Shown piece after piece: positions 23,652 through 32,227 of a DNA stretch of 64,000 nucleotides. A program made the position numbers and the translations under genes. Each line of letters opens with the position of its first letter. Position 1 is the first letter of the stretch. Source of the DNA: JACKJK01 sp046159835. GTDB lineage: Bacteria > Pseudomonadota > Alphaproteobacteria > Rhizobiales > Tepidamorphaceae. The notes beneath the pieces are model-generated. The model was not told where the DNA came from, did no database searches, and saw only the letters and a list, made by a program, of their open reading frames with translations. The stretch lies in NCBI RefSeq assembly GCF_046159835.1, contig NZ_JBJXCY010000001.1, positions 1,488,001 through 1,552,000 of the forward strand, read 5' to 3'.

Positions 23652-25274
23652 TTGAACAGATTTCTGCCAGCGATCGTTTTCGTGGTGACCACCGGCATCG
23701 GGCTTGCGATGAGTGCGATGGTCTACCAGTCGGTTGCCGACTCCTCTCAGTCGCGCTTTTCACGCATAGCGGTGGAAACGGCCGGAAGCGTCAAACTGCG
23801 CGTCGAGCAGCATATTTCTCTGCTGCGCGCGACGAATTCCTTCTTTGAGGCATCGTCGGATGCCATCGACCGCTACGAGTTCCGCACATTCGTGGAAGGT
23901 CTGGATACCGAGCGCACATACGATGGCATCCAGGGCATCGGCTTTGCCAAGTTGATATCGACCGGGACCGAGTTGGTCGCCGAGCAGCAGATGCGCCGCG
24001 ATTACGACCTGACCCGCGAAATCTGGCCCGTGACCGATCAACCGGTCCGCACCGCAATCGCGCTGCTGGAACCTGCCAACGCCCGTAACCGCACGGCCAT
24101 CGGCTACGACATGTTCGCCGACGAGGTCCGCCGCGAGGCGATGATCCGGGCGTTCAAGTCCGGCGAGCCGGCAGCATCCGGTCCGGTGGAGCTGGTGCAG
24201 GAGATCACCACAAACAAGCAGGTCGGGTTTCTGGTCTATCTCTACCGGGGACCGAAGGAAGACCTGGCGCTTGCCGCGCGGGAAGGTGGCTTCGGCACCG
24301 GCTTTGTCTATGCACCGTTCCGTGCCGGCGACCTTCATTCGGCCGCCTTGATGCGAACGGCGGAACTGCCTGTCGTGCTTGAATCGTTCGACGTGACGGA
24401 TGGGGCAGAGGTCGCGCTGTACCGCAGCCCCGGCCACGACGACGACATGGTCGAAGGCGGCGAACGGTCCGAGATCGTGCTGGATGTTGCCGGTCGCAAG
24501 TGGAAATTTGTCGTCTCGGCCACAAACCAGTTCCGCGAGCCGTATTTCGAGTACATCTCGCCGATCCTTGCGGGCCTGACGATCCTGCTGGCCGGCGCGT
24601 TGGCGGCTACCACCCACGCGCAGTTCAAGTCGATCCGTGCCGCGCAGGAACTCAACCGCGTCAGCAACACGGCTCTTCAGCAGAAGGAGTTGATGCTGGG
24701 CGAGATGAAGCACCGCATCAAGAACTCGATCGCGCGCATCATGGCCATCGCGCGCCAGGCCGCGAACGGTGCTGAATCACTCGATGAATTCAAGGACTCC
24801 TTCTCCGCCCGGCTCCAGGCCATGGCAACGGCGCAGGATGCGCTGACGCGCTCGCACTGGGAGCGCGCCGACCTGCGTGAACTGCTGCTAGCCGAGCTCA
24901 AGCAGGTCTTTGGCGAAACGATGAAGAATTACGAGCTCGTCGGCCCACCTGTGAACGTCAATGAGAAGGCGGCGCAGTCGCTCGGTCTCACGTTCCACGA
25001 ACTCGCCACCAACGCGCTGAAATACGGCCTGGAGAATGCCGACGATGGAATCGCGATTTCGTGGTCATTCAACAAGCAGTCCAAGGGCCGTGTGTTTACG
25101 CTGCTTTGGCGCGAGAAGGCTGGTACACTGCCGCCGGAACCTGACCGTGTCGGGTTCGGCACGCGGCTGATGCGAGCCAGCGTTGGCGGGGAGCTTGGCG
25201 GGACGTTTGATCGGACGCTTGATGAGCACGGACTGACGGTCCGCATCGAAGTGCCCGCGAAGAACCTGACGTAG
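23652..25274 (+). CDS. CHASE-domain HWE/HisKA_2 sensor histidine kinase
   Basis: A 540-residue membrane kinase: a transmembrane helix at residues 5-25, a periplasmic CHASE domain (about 40-290, with TNSFFEASSDAIDRYEFRTFVE and YDGIQGIGFAK), a second helix at 302-320, and the phospho-acceptor H354 in GEMKHRIKNSIARIMAIARQAA. The ATPase domain follows (HELATNALKYGLE, GFGTRLMRASVGGELGG). Start codon is TTG 23652; no better start exists upstream, and the ribosome-binding site is weak. CHASE domains sense small extracellular ligands. Its place beside phyR suggests that it feeds signals into the general stress response; no cognate receiver is fused. Confidence 0.86.
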   Translation: MNRFLPAIVFVVTTGIGLAMSAMVYQSVADSSQSRFSRIAVETAGSVKLRVEQHISLLRATNSFFEASSDAIDRYEFRTFVEGLDTERTYDGIQGIGFAKLISTGTELVAEQQMRRDYDLTREIWPVTDQPVRTAIALLEPANARNRTAIGYDMFADEVRREAMIRAFKSGEPAASGPVELVQEITTNKQVGFLVYLYRGPKEDLALAAREGGFGTGFVYAPFRAGDLHSAALMRTAELPVVLESFDVTDGAEVALYRSPGHDDDMVEGGERSEIVLDVAGRKWKFVVSATNQFREPYFEYISPILAGLTILLAGALAATTHAQFKSIRAAQELNRVSNTALQQKELMLGEMKHRIKNSIARIMAIARQAANGAESLDEFKDSFSARLQAMATAQDALTRSHWERADLRELLLAELKQVFGETMKNYELVGPPVNVNEKAAQSLGLTFHELATNALKYGLENADDGIAISWSFNKQSKGRVFTLLWREKAGTLPPEPDRVGFGTRLMRASVGGELGGTFDRTLDEHGLTVRIEVPAKNLT

Positions 25275-25295
25275 CCGCTGGCAACCGGCTGAACC

Positions 25296-25320
25296 GGAAC
25301 CAACAACCCGGGAAGACGTT
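25296..25320 (+). promoter_or_regulatory. EcfG-type promoter of the AI-2E family gene
   Basis: GGAAC at 25296-25300, 16-base spacer, CGTT at 25317-25320; perfect match 25 bases before the start codon. Confidence 0.82.
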
Positions 25321-25344
25321 GATATCGGCACCTCGGGGAGATCC

Positions 25345-26436
25345 ATGAGACACGAACGCAACCCAGTTCAGTATGTCGGGTCTTTCCGCCATCAGCCCAG
25401 CATCGATTCCGTCATGACATTTTCATCCCGCGTCGCGCTCATCGCGACGGGGCTGATCGTGGTCATCGCGGCAGCGTATTACGCGCGGATGCTGCTGGCG
25501 CCGATTACGCTGGCCATCGTCATCGGGTTGATGTTCGGCCCGGTGGCTGACCGCATCGAGCGGTTCGGAATCTCCTCGCATTTCTCCGCGATCGTCGTCC
25601 TGTTGGCTTTCATCCTCATCCTGGCGATCGCGCTGACGTCCGTCGTCCTGCCGATTTCGATCTGGATCGACCGATTGCCCCTGATTTGGCAGAACATTCG
25701 CTCGATCATGGCGGAGTACAACGGCATCATCGAGAGCTTCTCGCAGATGCAGGACGGTATGCGGGAGATCATGGGGTCGGACGAGTCCATGCGCGTGGCG
25801 GTGGACGATGAATCGCCGGTCTCTCAGGTCGCTTGGCTTGCTCCGACAATCCTCGCGCAGATCCTGCTGTTCCTTGCCAGCCTCTATTTCTTTGTCGTGG
25901 CCCGCAATGACGTGCGGGCAGCAATCCTCAGCATCTGCGTGAACAGGCGGCTGCGCTGGCGCATCGCCCGCGTCTTCCGCGATGTCGAGCATCTCGTGTC
26001 GCGGTACCTGCTGTCCATCACGGCCATCAATGTCGGTCTGGGCATTGCTGTCGGGCTTGCCATGTGGGCTGCCGGCGTGCCGTCGCCGTACCTGTGGGGC
26101 CTGCTGGCTGCCTGCCTCAACTACGCGATCTATGTCGGGCCGGCGGTCATGGCCGTCATCATGCTCGGCGTCGGGCTTGCGACTTATTCCGGGGGGGCTG
26201 TGCTGTTGCCGGTCGCGGTCTACCTGTCGATCAATATGATCGAGGCGCAGTTCGTGACACCCTTGGTTGTTGGCCGCTCGCTGACGATCAACCCGTTCCT
26301 GGTGTTTCTGGCCCTGGCTTTCTGGCTGTGGCTCTGGGGTCCGGTGGGTGGCTTCATTGCAGTTCCCATGTCGTTGATCTTCGTGGTGATTTTGCGGAAT
26401 CTGCTCCCCCAAAGGCCCTCTCAGCCAGCACGCTGA
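25345..26436 (+). CDS. AI-2E family transporter (PerM/YdiK-like permease)
   Basis: A 363-residue inner-membrane protein with about seven to eight transmembrane helices, in the order typical of the family: two N-terminal helices (ATGLIVVIAAAYYARMLLAPITLAIVIGLMF), a long amphipathic insert (residues 100-165), then C-terminal helices with SPYLWGLLAACLNYAIYVGP and VPMSLIFVVILRNLL. The family exports small molecules or ions (AI-2 export by TqsA; Na+/H+ exchange in some members); the substrate here is unknown. Start ATG 25345 with GGGGAG upstream. Single gene under a perfect EcfG promoter, so it is expected to be stress-induced. Confidence 0.86.
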   Translation: MRHERNPVQYVGSFRHQPSIDSVMTFSSRVALIATGLIVVIAAAYYARMLLAPITLAIVIGLMFGPVADRIERFGISSHFSAIVVLLAFILILAIALTSVVLPISIWIDRLPLIWQNIRSIMAEYNGIIESFSQMQDGMREIMGSDESMRVAVDDESPVSQVAWLAPTILAQILLFLASLYFFVVARNDVRAAILSICVNRRLRWRIARVFRDVEHLVSRYLLSITAINVGLGIAVGLAMWAAGVPSPYLWGLLAACLNYAIYVGPAVMAVIMLGVGLATYSGGAVLLPVAVYLSINMIEAQFVTPLVVGRSLTINPFLVFLALAFWLWLWGPVGGFIAVPMSLIFVVILRNLLPQRPSQPAR

Positions 26437-26459
26437 ATCCCGTCCCGACAGGGTGCCCG

Positions 26460-26484
26460 GGAACTCTTTCCAGTCATCGACGTT
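26460..26484 (+). promoter_or_regulatory. EcfG-type promoter of the DUF3309 gene
   Basis: GGAAC at 26460-26464, 16-base spacer, CGTT at 26481-26484, about 85 bases before the start codon. Confidence 0.8.
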
Positions 26485-26567
26485 ATTAATGCACCAGACC
26501 GGACATGGTCTGGGCACGTTCAAACTTACTCGGTTTCGACCGGGTCCAGACTACGAAAGAGAACGCC

Positions 26568-26726
26568 ATGTCCCTCGGCACCATTCTGATCATCATCCTC
26601 ATCCTGCTTCTCATCGGCGCGCTTCCGGCGTGGCCCTACAGCCGTTCCTGGGGTGCTGGCCCCGGCGGTATCGTCGGCGTGATCCTCGTGGTCGTGATCA
26701 TCCTGTTCCTCTTGGGCCACATCTGA
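26568..26726 (+). CDS. DUF3309 small membrane protein
   Basis: A 52-residue protein with the family pattern SLGTILIIILILLLIGALPAWPYS, a Gly-rich turn and a second helix ending LFLLGHI. Two-helix membrane proteins of this type occur in stress regulons of many proteobacteria. Start is ATG 26568, with AAAGAGA upstream. A perfect EcfG promoter precedes it, and the next gene follows after 26 bases, so they probably form one unit. Confidence 0.88.
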   Translation: MSLGTILIIILILLLIGALPAWPYSRSWGAGPGGIVGVILVVVIILFLLGHI

Positions 26727-26752
26727 TCCGGGTTCTGACCAGGGAGAAAACA

Positions 26753-27250
26753 ATGCTCAAGAAAATCACAGCCCCCATCTGTCTCTGCGTGTTCATGACC
26801 GTGCCTGGCCTCGCCATGGCTCAGTCCGGTTGCGAAATGGAAGCCAAGCAATTGCTCCAGGAAGCGACCGCCGAACAGGAGCAGGTGGTGGACGAAAAGG
26901 GCGAAGTCGTCGTCAAGATGAAGAACGGCGAAGAGACCGATCTCTCCGAAGAGCAACAGCCGGCTGAACCGCGCGAAAACTGGTTTGGCAACAACCCGGC
27001 CAATGAAGCAGCCGTCGAAACGCTGGAAAACGCCATCGATCTTGCCGAACAGGGCAAGGAGAAGGAGTGCAGCGAGATGCTTGCCGATGCCAAGGACATG
27101 CTGTCCGAGGAAGCGGCGGAAGAGAGCGTCGAAGGTGACATGGCGAAGTCCGAAGAAAACGGCATGTCCAACGACGACTCGACGTCCTCGACGGGTGGCG
27201 CCGCCACCATGTCACAGGAAAGCAACACCACAGGCAAAACAACGAACTGA
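26753..27250 (+). CDS. Exported acidic protein of unknown function
   Basis: A 165-residue protein with a signal peptide (ITAPICLCVFMTVPGLAMAQ). The acidic mature part is rich in Glu, Ala and Ser, with two short helical segments and two cysteines (SGCEMEA and KECSEML) that could pair. The C-terminal 45 residues are a Ser/Thr/Gly-rich disordered tail. Start is ATG 26753 with AGGGAG upstream. Probably co-transcribed with the DUF3309 gene from the EcfG promoter. No family recognised. Confidence 0.72.
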   Translation: MLKKITAPICLCVFMTVPGLAMAQSGCEMEAKQLLQEATAEQEQVVDEKGEVVVKMKNGEETDLSEEQQPAEPRENWFGNNPANEAAVETLENAIDLAEQGKEKECSEMLADAKDMLSEEAAEESVEGDMAKSEENGMSNDDSTSSTGGAATMSQESNTTGKTTN

Positions 27251-27340
27251 CACAATTCGCCGCCGGAACGTCACAGTTTCGGCGGCACCCCTCCGGAGTA
27301 TGCATCTCAACAGGGATTCCAGCCCCCCATGGAGCTTCCA

Positions 27341-27769
27341 ATGAAGATCGACACCAAAGCACCGATGACTTTCCCGATCGTTCTCGCAATCTTCGCGGTT
27401 GCGCTTGCCGTCCCCGCCATTGCCACCGGCAATTCGGGCGACGGGAGCCTGGTTTCCGCACTCGCGCCGCACGGCGCAGAAGGCAAGACCGACCGTCGTA
27501 TCGTGACCAAGCAGATGCCGGCGTCCGCAGCCGCGACCCACGTTGAAGTTGTGGGCAATTTCGGCGGCGAACAGCCTGAGATCGTCCTACTCGGCCCCGA
27601 TGGCACCGAGATCTACCGCAACGATCCGGCCAATAATCTCACCATCGTGGCGCGTGATGCGATCATCCCCTCGATCACCGTTCGTGACGATGCAGACGCG
27701 ACAGCACAGCTTCTCGTCGTTGCAGCGGAGAATCCGACGGGTGCAAATCCGGCTCTCGACATCGACTAA
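27341..27769 (+). CDS. Membrane-anchored or exported protein of unknown function
   Basis: A 142-residue protein with an N-terminal hydrophobic segment (MTFPIVLAIFAVALAVPAIA) and a soluble, beta-rich remainder (HVEVVGNFGGEQPEIVLLGPDGTEIYRNDP). Start set at ATG 27341 because GGAG at 27331-27334 is well spaced; an ATG at 27329 overlaps that site. Follows the preceding gene by 90 bases on the same strand and ends before a strong terminator, so it closes this stress-island transcript. No known domain. Confidence 0.7.
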   Translation: MKIDTKAPMTFPIVLAIFAVALAVPAIATGNSGDGSLVSALAPHGAEGKTDRRIVTKQMPASAAATHVEVVGNFGGEQPEIVLLGPDGTEIYRNDPANNLTIVARDAIIPSITVRDDADATAQLLVVAAENPTGANPALDID

Positions 27770-27823
27770 CAGACGCGATGGCTGCCCCTCGGGGGAGACG
27801 GCAGCCACAGCAACCAGGTTCAG

Positions 27824-27860
27824 AGAAGCCGCCGTGTCGTCACGGCGGCTTCTTTGCATT
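27824..27860 (+). terminator. Strong intrinsic terminator
   Basis: Thirteen-base perfect stem AGAAGCCGCCGTG / CACGGCGGCTTCT with a TCGT loop, followed by a moderately T-rich tail (TTGCATTT). Confidence 0.8.
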
Positions 27861-28090
27861 TGGGGCAGCTGAATGCCAGGCCGCAGGCTTGGATGCTCAT
27901 CGCAAAGCGACAGCCACGCTGAAGCCTGCGAAAGTTGATAGCGGCGTCACACGCGGGGCGCGTGCCAGCGTCCGCGCTGATCTGAGGCTGCTTAAGGCCT
28001 CTGCCGTCGCCTCCAGCTGTTGCTGATCCGTTGAAGAGGAAATACAGGCCACTGAGGTTTCCAACCGGAGTCGACCACAGCCCCCGCATG
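27861..28090. other. Non-coding spacer between convergent genes
   Basis: About 230 bases between two terminators. Short open frames on both strands lack ribosome-binding sites and recognisable products. Nothing else is seen. Confidence 0.5.
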
Positions 28091-28124
28091 AAAAAAGCCG
28101 CAGGCGGGTACCACCTGCGGCTTT
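28091..28124 (-). terminator. Intrinsic terminator of the aldehyde oxidoreductase operon
   Basis: Minus strand stem GCCGCAGG / CCTGCGGC with a short loop, followed by TTTTTT (28096-28091). Confidence 0.87.
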
Positions 28125-28150
28125 CATGTCCTGCACGTGGGCAGGCGAGG

Positions 28151-30334
28151 TCAGATCGTCGGCAACTGATCGATCATGCGCTCTAGGGTGACGGGGTATT
28201 GGCGCACCCGGATGCCCGTTGCGTTGTAGGCGGCGTTGGCGATTGCGGCGGCGACGCCGCAGATGCCCAGTTCACCGACGCCCTTGGCCTTCAGCGGTGT
28301 GGCCACGCCATCGACCGTGTCGAGGAAGTGAACTTCCTGGTCGGGAATGTCGGCGTGGACGGCAACCTCATAGCTGGCAAGATCGTGGTTGGCGAAGAAG
28401 CCGCGTCCCGTGTCGATGGTCAGATCTTCCGACAGGGCAGCGCCGATACCCATCACCATGCCGCCCAGCACCTGGCTGCGCGCCGTCTTGGGATTGAGGA
28501 TGCGTCCCGCGTCGCAGACGGCCAGCATGCGGCGCAACCGCGTCTCGCCGGTGCCGACATGGACGCCAACCTCGACGAAATGCGCGCCGAAGGTCGCCAT
28601 CTTGTAGTCTTCGGTCTGGAAATCACCGAACTTCATGGTGTCTTCAGCGGTGACGTCGCCGTCGATGTCTGCCAGCGCGGTCACGTCATTCCCGGCGACG
28701 ACATTGCCATCGCGGAAGTCAGGGTTTTCAACGCCCAACTGCTCAGCGATCTGGTCCCGCAGCTTCACGCAGGCGGCATAGACGCCCGCCGTGGAGCTGC
28801 CGGCACCGAACTGGCCACCGGAACCGGACGAGACCGGCGAATTGGAATCGCCGAGCTTCACGTCAACGTCTTCAAGCGGCAGCCCGAGCATCTCGGCTGC
28901 GGTCTGCGCAATGATCGTGTAGGAGCCGGTGCCGATATCTGTCATGTCCGTCTCGATCGTCAGCTTGCCGCCGGACAGGGTGGCGCGTGCACCGGACTTC
29001 ATCGTCATGTTCCCGCGATAGGCACCAGCCACGCCGTGGCCAATCAGCCACTGGCCATCGCGGCGCGTTCCCGGCTTGGCATTGCGGGCAGACCAGTCGA
29101 AGCGCTTGACGCCTTCGCGCAGGCACTCGACGAAGTGACGGTCGGAAAACGGAACAGATGGGTCGCTCGGGTTGACCTGCGTGTCGTTGAGGATGCGGAA
29201 CTCGACAGGATCGAGGCCGAGCTTCTCGGCCATCTCGTCCATGGCGATCTCCAGCGCCATCAGGCCGGAGGCTTCACCAGGAGCGCGCATGTCGGAGGAT
29301 TCCGGCAAGTGCATCTCGATCAGGTGATTGCGGGTCAGCAGGTTCGGGCTGCCATAGAATTCCGACGTCGGCGCAATGGGCGTTTCGCCCTTGCCGCCGG
29401 GCAGCGCATGGGCGGCGGCTTCATGGGAGATGGCCGTCAGCTTGCCGTCCTTCGTGGCGCCCAGCCGAATGTGCTGGATCGTGCGCGATCGATGCGTCGC
29501 GTTATTCATGATGAGCGGGCGGGGCAGGGCGACCTTGACCGGCTTGCCGGTAGCTCGTGACCCCAGCGCCGCGACGACCGCGTCAGCACGCAGCCACAGT
29601 TTGCCGCCGAAGCCGCCACCAATATAGGGACTGTCGACGCGCACCTTGTCGACATCGAGCTTGAAGGTCTGGGCCAGCGACTTGCGCGTCCAGTTCACCA
29701 TCTGGGTCGACGTCCACACCGTCAGGGTCTTTCCATCGGACCAGTCGGCGATGGAGGCCTGCGGCTCCATCTGGGCATGGGAGTGCGACGGGGTGTGATA
29801 GACGGCATCGAGTGATACCTCGGCGTCCGCAAACGCCTTGTCGAAGTCGCCGACATCCGTATCGGCTTCGCCGCTGCCGTCCTTCTGCTCGAAGGCCGAG
29901 GCGAGGTCGAAGTCTTCATCGGTCTCCTCGTCGTAATCGACCTCAATGAGGTTGGCCGCCGCGCGGGCCTGTTCGAACGTGTCGGCCACAGCAACCGCAA
30001 TGACCTGATGGTAGTGGACGATCTCCGCGCCACCGAACAGGGGAGCGACGTTGAGCTTTGCCTTGCCGAGATCGGGTTCGTCGAGCGCAGTGATGACGAC
30101 GTGCACGCCTGGCGCAGACTTCGCGGCATCGACGCGGATCGCCGTGATCTTGCCCTTGGCGATCGTCGCGCCCAACGGATAACCCACCAGGTGATCGGCG
30201 ACCACGTCGTTGCGCTCGTAGGCGTAGGGCGCGGTGCCGGTGACCTTCAGCGGTCCCTCGACGCGCGAATGAGGCTTGCCGACGATGCGGGCATCGTCGA
30301 ACAGGTTCGATCCTGCCGGTTCGTTGAATTCCAT
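28151..30334 (-). CDS. Molybdopterin-binding subunit of xanthine-dehydrogenase-family aldehyde oxidoreductase (PaoC-like)
   Basis: A 727-residue catalytic subunit binding the molybdenum-cytosine-dinucleotide cofactor. Family landmarks are visible: RVEGPLKVTGTAPYAYE at the N-terminus, SPYIGGGFGGKLWLR, the MRAPGEASGLMALE stretch, GSGGQFGAGSSTAGVYAA, and the catalytic glutamate in KGVGELGICGVAAAIANA near the end. Start set at ATG 30334 with AAGGAC upstream, removing a 57-codon out-of-family extension. It follows the FAD subunit gene by 4 bases. The three-subunit makeup resembles periplasmic PaoABC of E. coli, which oxidises aromatic aldehydes; the substrate here is not known. Confidence 0.9.
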   Translation of the reverse strand: MEFNEPAGSNLFDDARIVGKPHSRVEGPLKVTGTAPYAYERNDVVADHLVGYPLGATIAKGKITAIRVDAAKSAPGVHVVITALDEPDLGKAKLNVAPLFGGAEIVHYHQVIAVAVADTFEQARAAANLIEVDYDEETDEDFDLASAFEQKDGSGEADTDVGDFDKAFADAEVSLDAVYHTPSHSHAQMEPQASIADWSDGKTLTVWTSTQMVNWTRKSLAQTFKLDVDKVRVDSPYIGGGFGGKLWLRADAVVAALGSRATGKPVKVALPRPLIMNNATHRSRTIQHIRLGATKDGKLTAISHEAAAHALPGGKGETPIAPTSEFYGSPNLLTRNHLIEMHLPESSDMRAPGEASGLMALEIAMDEMAEKLGLDPVEFRILNDTQVNPSDPSVPFSDRHFVECLREGVKRFDWSARNAKPGTRRDGQWLIGHGVAGAYRGNMTMKSGARATLSGGKLTIETDMTDIGTGSYTIIAQTAAEMLGLPLEDVDVKLGDSNSPVSSGSGGQFGAGSSTAGVYAACVKLRDQIAEQLGVENPDFRDGNVVAGNDVTALADIDGDVTAEDTMKFGDFQTEDYKMATFGAHFVEVGVHVGTGETRLRRMLAVCDAGRILNPKTARSQVLGGMVMGIGAALSEDLTIDTGRGFFANHDLASYEVAVHADIPDQEVHFLDTVDGVATPLKAKGVGELGICGVAAAIANAAYNATGIRVRQYPVTLERMIDQLPTI

Positions 30335-30338
30335 GATG

Positions 30339-31289
30339 TCAGTCCTTTGCCAGCATCGCGGCAAGCGTGCGCTCGGCCAGCGTGATCTTGAATGCGTTTT
30401 CAGGGGTCGGCCGCGCTTCGTCGAAGAGTTTCGCGGCGACAGCGGACGCACCGTTCGGCAGCTCGGCGTCGGCTTCATCCATCCGCCACGGCTTCGGCGC
30501 GACACCGCCCATGGCGACGCGGCCCGTGCCGTCTTCCTGCAGGATCAGCGCCACGGAGACGAGCGCGAAGGCATACGACGCGCGGTCGCGCACCTTCTGG
30601 TAGGCCTGGCGCCCGCCAGCGGGCGGGGGGAGGGTGACGGCTGTGATGATCTCGCCCGGCGCAAGCGCGGACTCGATATGCGGCGTGTCGCCCGGCAGCT
30701 TGTGAAAGTCCGCCAGCGGAATGATGCGCTCATTGCCATCGGCGTCGAGCGATTCGACAACCGCATCGAGCACGCGCATGGCAACCGCCATGTCGGAAGG
30801 ATGCGTCGCGATACAGTGGTCCGACGTACCGACGACGCCGAGCTGCCGCGTGACGGCGCCCTTGTGAAGCGCCGCGCAGCCAGCACCCGGCTCGCGCTTG
30901 TTGCACGGCATGGCCGGATCGAAGAAATACGGGCAGCGGGTTCGCTGCAGCAGGTTACCCGCCGTGCTCGCCTTGTTGCGAAGTTGACCGGAGGCACCGG
31001 CCACCAGTGCACGCGTCAGCACGGGGTAGTCGCGACGGATGCGCTGGTCGGCGGCAAGCGCGGTGTTGGAGACAAGCGCGCCGATGCGCAATCCGCCATC
31101 GCCGGTCCGCTCGATTGAGTCCAACCCGGTGCCGTTGACGTCGATGAGGTGCATCGGCGTCTCGATCTCGTGCTTCATCAGGTCCAGCAGGTTGGTGCCG
31201 CCGGCAATGAACTTCGCGCCGTCTACCTGCGTGGCGCGGGCTGCGGCCTCGGCGGCATCGCCTGCCTTTTCGTAGGAGAACGCCTTCAT
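30339..31289 (-). CDS. FAD-binding subunit with extra [4Fe-4S] site (PaoB-like)
   Basis: A 316-residue medium subunit. FAD-binding motifs are KFIAGGTNLLDLMKHEIETP and SGQLRNKASTAGNLLQRTRC. The segment RCPYFFDPAMPCNKREPGAGCAA supplies cysteines for an additional [4Fe-4S] cluster, a feature of the PaoB/4-hydroxybenzoyl-CoA-reductase-like branch rather than ordinary xanthine dehydrogenase. Start set at ATG 31289, overlapping the stop of the [2Fe-2S] subunit by ATGA. It relays electrons between the small subunit and flavin. Confidence 0.9.
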   Translation of the reverse strand: MKAFSYEKAGDAAEAAARATQVDGAKFIAGGTNLLDLMKHEIETPMHLIDVNGTGLDSIERTGDGGLRIGALVSNTALAADQRIRRDYPVLTRALVAGASGQLRNKASTAGNLLQRTRCPYFFDPAMPCNKREPGAGCAALHKGAVTRQLGVVGTSDHCIATHPSDMAVAMRVLDAVVESLDADGNERIIPLADFHKLPGDTPHIESALAPGEIITAVTLPPPAGGRQAYQKVRDRASYAFALVSVALILQEDGTGRVAMGGVAPKPWRMDEADAELPNGASAVAAKLFDEARPTPENAFKITLAERTLAAMLAKD

Positions 31290-31897
31290 GCCTCGGACCC
31301 CGCGCTGTCCTTGATGGCCGCCAGGATGTTGGCATAGGCACCGCAGCGGCAGATGTTGCCGCTCATGCGCTCGCGGATTTCCGCGTCGCTCATGGCGATG
31401 CCGGCTTCCAGGTCGTCGGTCACGTGGCTCGGAATGCCCTCGGCAATCTCCTTGAGCACCGCCTTGCCGGAGCAGATCTGGCCTGGCGTGCAATAACCGC
31501 ACTGGAAGGCATCATGCTCGACGAAGGCCGCCTGCATCGGGTGCAGGTCGTCCGGCGTGCCAAGTCCCTCGATGGTGGTGATCTCGTCGCCCTGGTGCAT
31601 CACCGCAAGGCTCAGGCAGGCATTGATGCGCTCGTCGTTGACGAACACGGTGCAAGCTCCGCACTGGCCGTGATCGCAGCCCTTCTTGCTGCCGGTCAGG
31701 TAGAGATGCTCACGCAACGCGTCGAGCAGCGACGTGCGGTTGTCGAGCTGCAGCGTGTGGCTCGTGCCGTTGACCATGAACGTAACGCTGGAATCGTGGG
31801 CGCTGGATGCCCGGCGGGCGTGGCCGGATTCCGAGCGTTCACCGGTTTCGGGCGCACGGTCGGACGGGTGCGAATCCGTGTCGAGGGGAGGTGTCAT
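31286..31897 (-). CDS. [2Fe-2S] subunit of aldehyde oxidoreductase (PaoA-like)
   Basis: A 203-residue small subunit with two [2Fe-2S] clusters: the plant-ferredoxin type (GCDHGQCGACTV ... INACL) and the CxxC...CxC type (FQCGYCTPGQICS and GNICRCGAY). The first 35 residues are polar and disordered-looking. PaoA of E. coli has a Tat signal, but no RR-hydrophobic signal is evident here, so this enzyme may be cytoplasmic. First gene of the three-gene operon, with AGGAG upstream of ATG 31897 and a perfect EcfG promoter at 31943-31967. Confidence 0.9.
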   Translation of the reverse strand: MTPPLDTDSHPSDRAPETGERSESGHARRASSAHDSSVTFMVNGTSHTLQLDNRTSLLDALREHLYLTGSKKGCDHGQCGACTVFVNDERINACLSLAVMHQGDEITTIEGLGTPDDLHPMQAAFVEHDAFQCGYCTPGQICSGKAVLKEIAEGIPSHVTDDLEAGIAMSDAEIRERMSGNICRCGAYANILAAIKDSAGSEA

Positions 31898-31942
31898 GGA
31901 CGCTCCTTGCGAGGGCGAAATAAGGCAGGGGTGTATCGTCGC

Positions 31943-31967
31943 AACGCAACTGCGGATGGAACGTTCC
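31943..31967 (-). promoter_or_regulatory. EcfG-type promoter of the aldehyde oxidoreductase operon
   Basis: Minus strand GGAAC (31967-31963), 16-base spacer, CGTT (31946-31943), about 46 bases upstream of the first start codon. Puts the molybdoenzyme in the general stress regulon. Confidence 0.78.
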
Positions 31968-32227
31968 CCATGCCGCGCCTGCAGCCTGATTTTTCAGCAA
32001 ACTGGCCAATTCGGGCTTCTTCTGTCCACCGGTGAACTGGGACGATTTTGCCGCTTTTCAAGCGTTTGGGCAGCAACGCGGCACGGGCGCCCAGGGCCTG
32101 CCTGCGTCATGGGGGTCAAGTGACTGAAATTTGGCGTCTCATTTGTGTAAAAGGTTCTTTCCCTGAGACCGCAAGCGCCTTAAAGACTCCGCATCACAAC
32201 CCAACAAAACAATCGAAAGCCCCCAAA
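31968..32227. other. Non-coding region before the cysteine-rich exported protein gene
   Basis: About 260 bases without a supported gene. It must contain the promoter of the 32228 gene, but neither an EcfG nor an RpoE type element is seen on the plus strand. Confidence 0.45.

Noticed and set aside
27778..28089. Short open frames on both strands between the two terminators
   Set aside because: They overlap terminator hairpins, lack ribosome-binding sites and resemble no protein.
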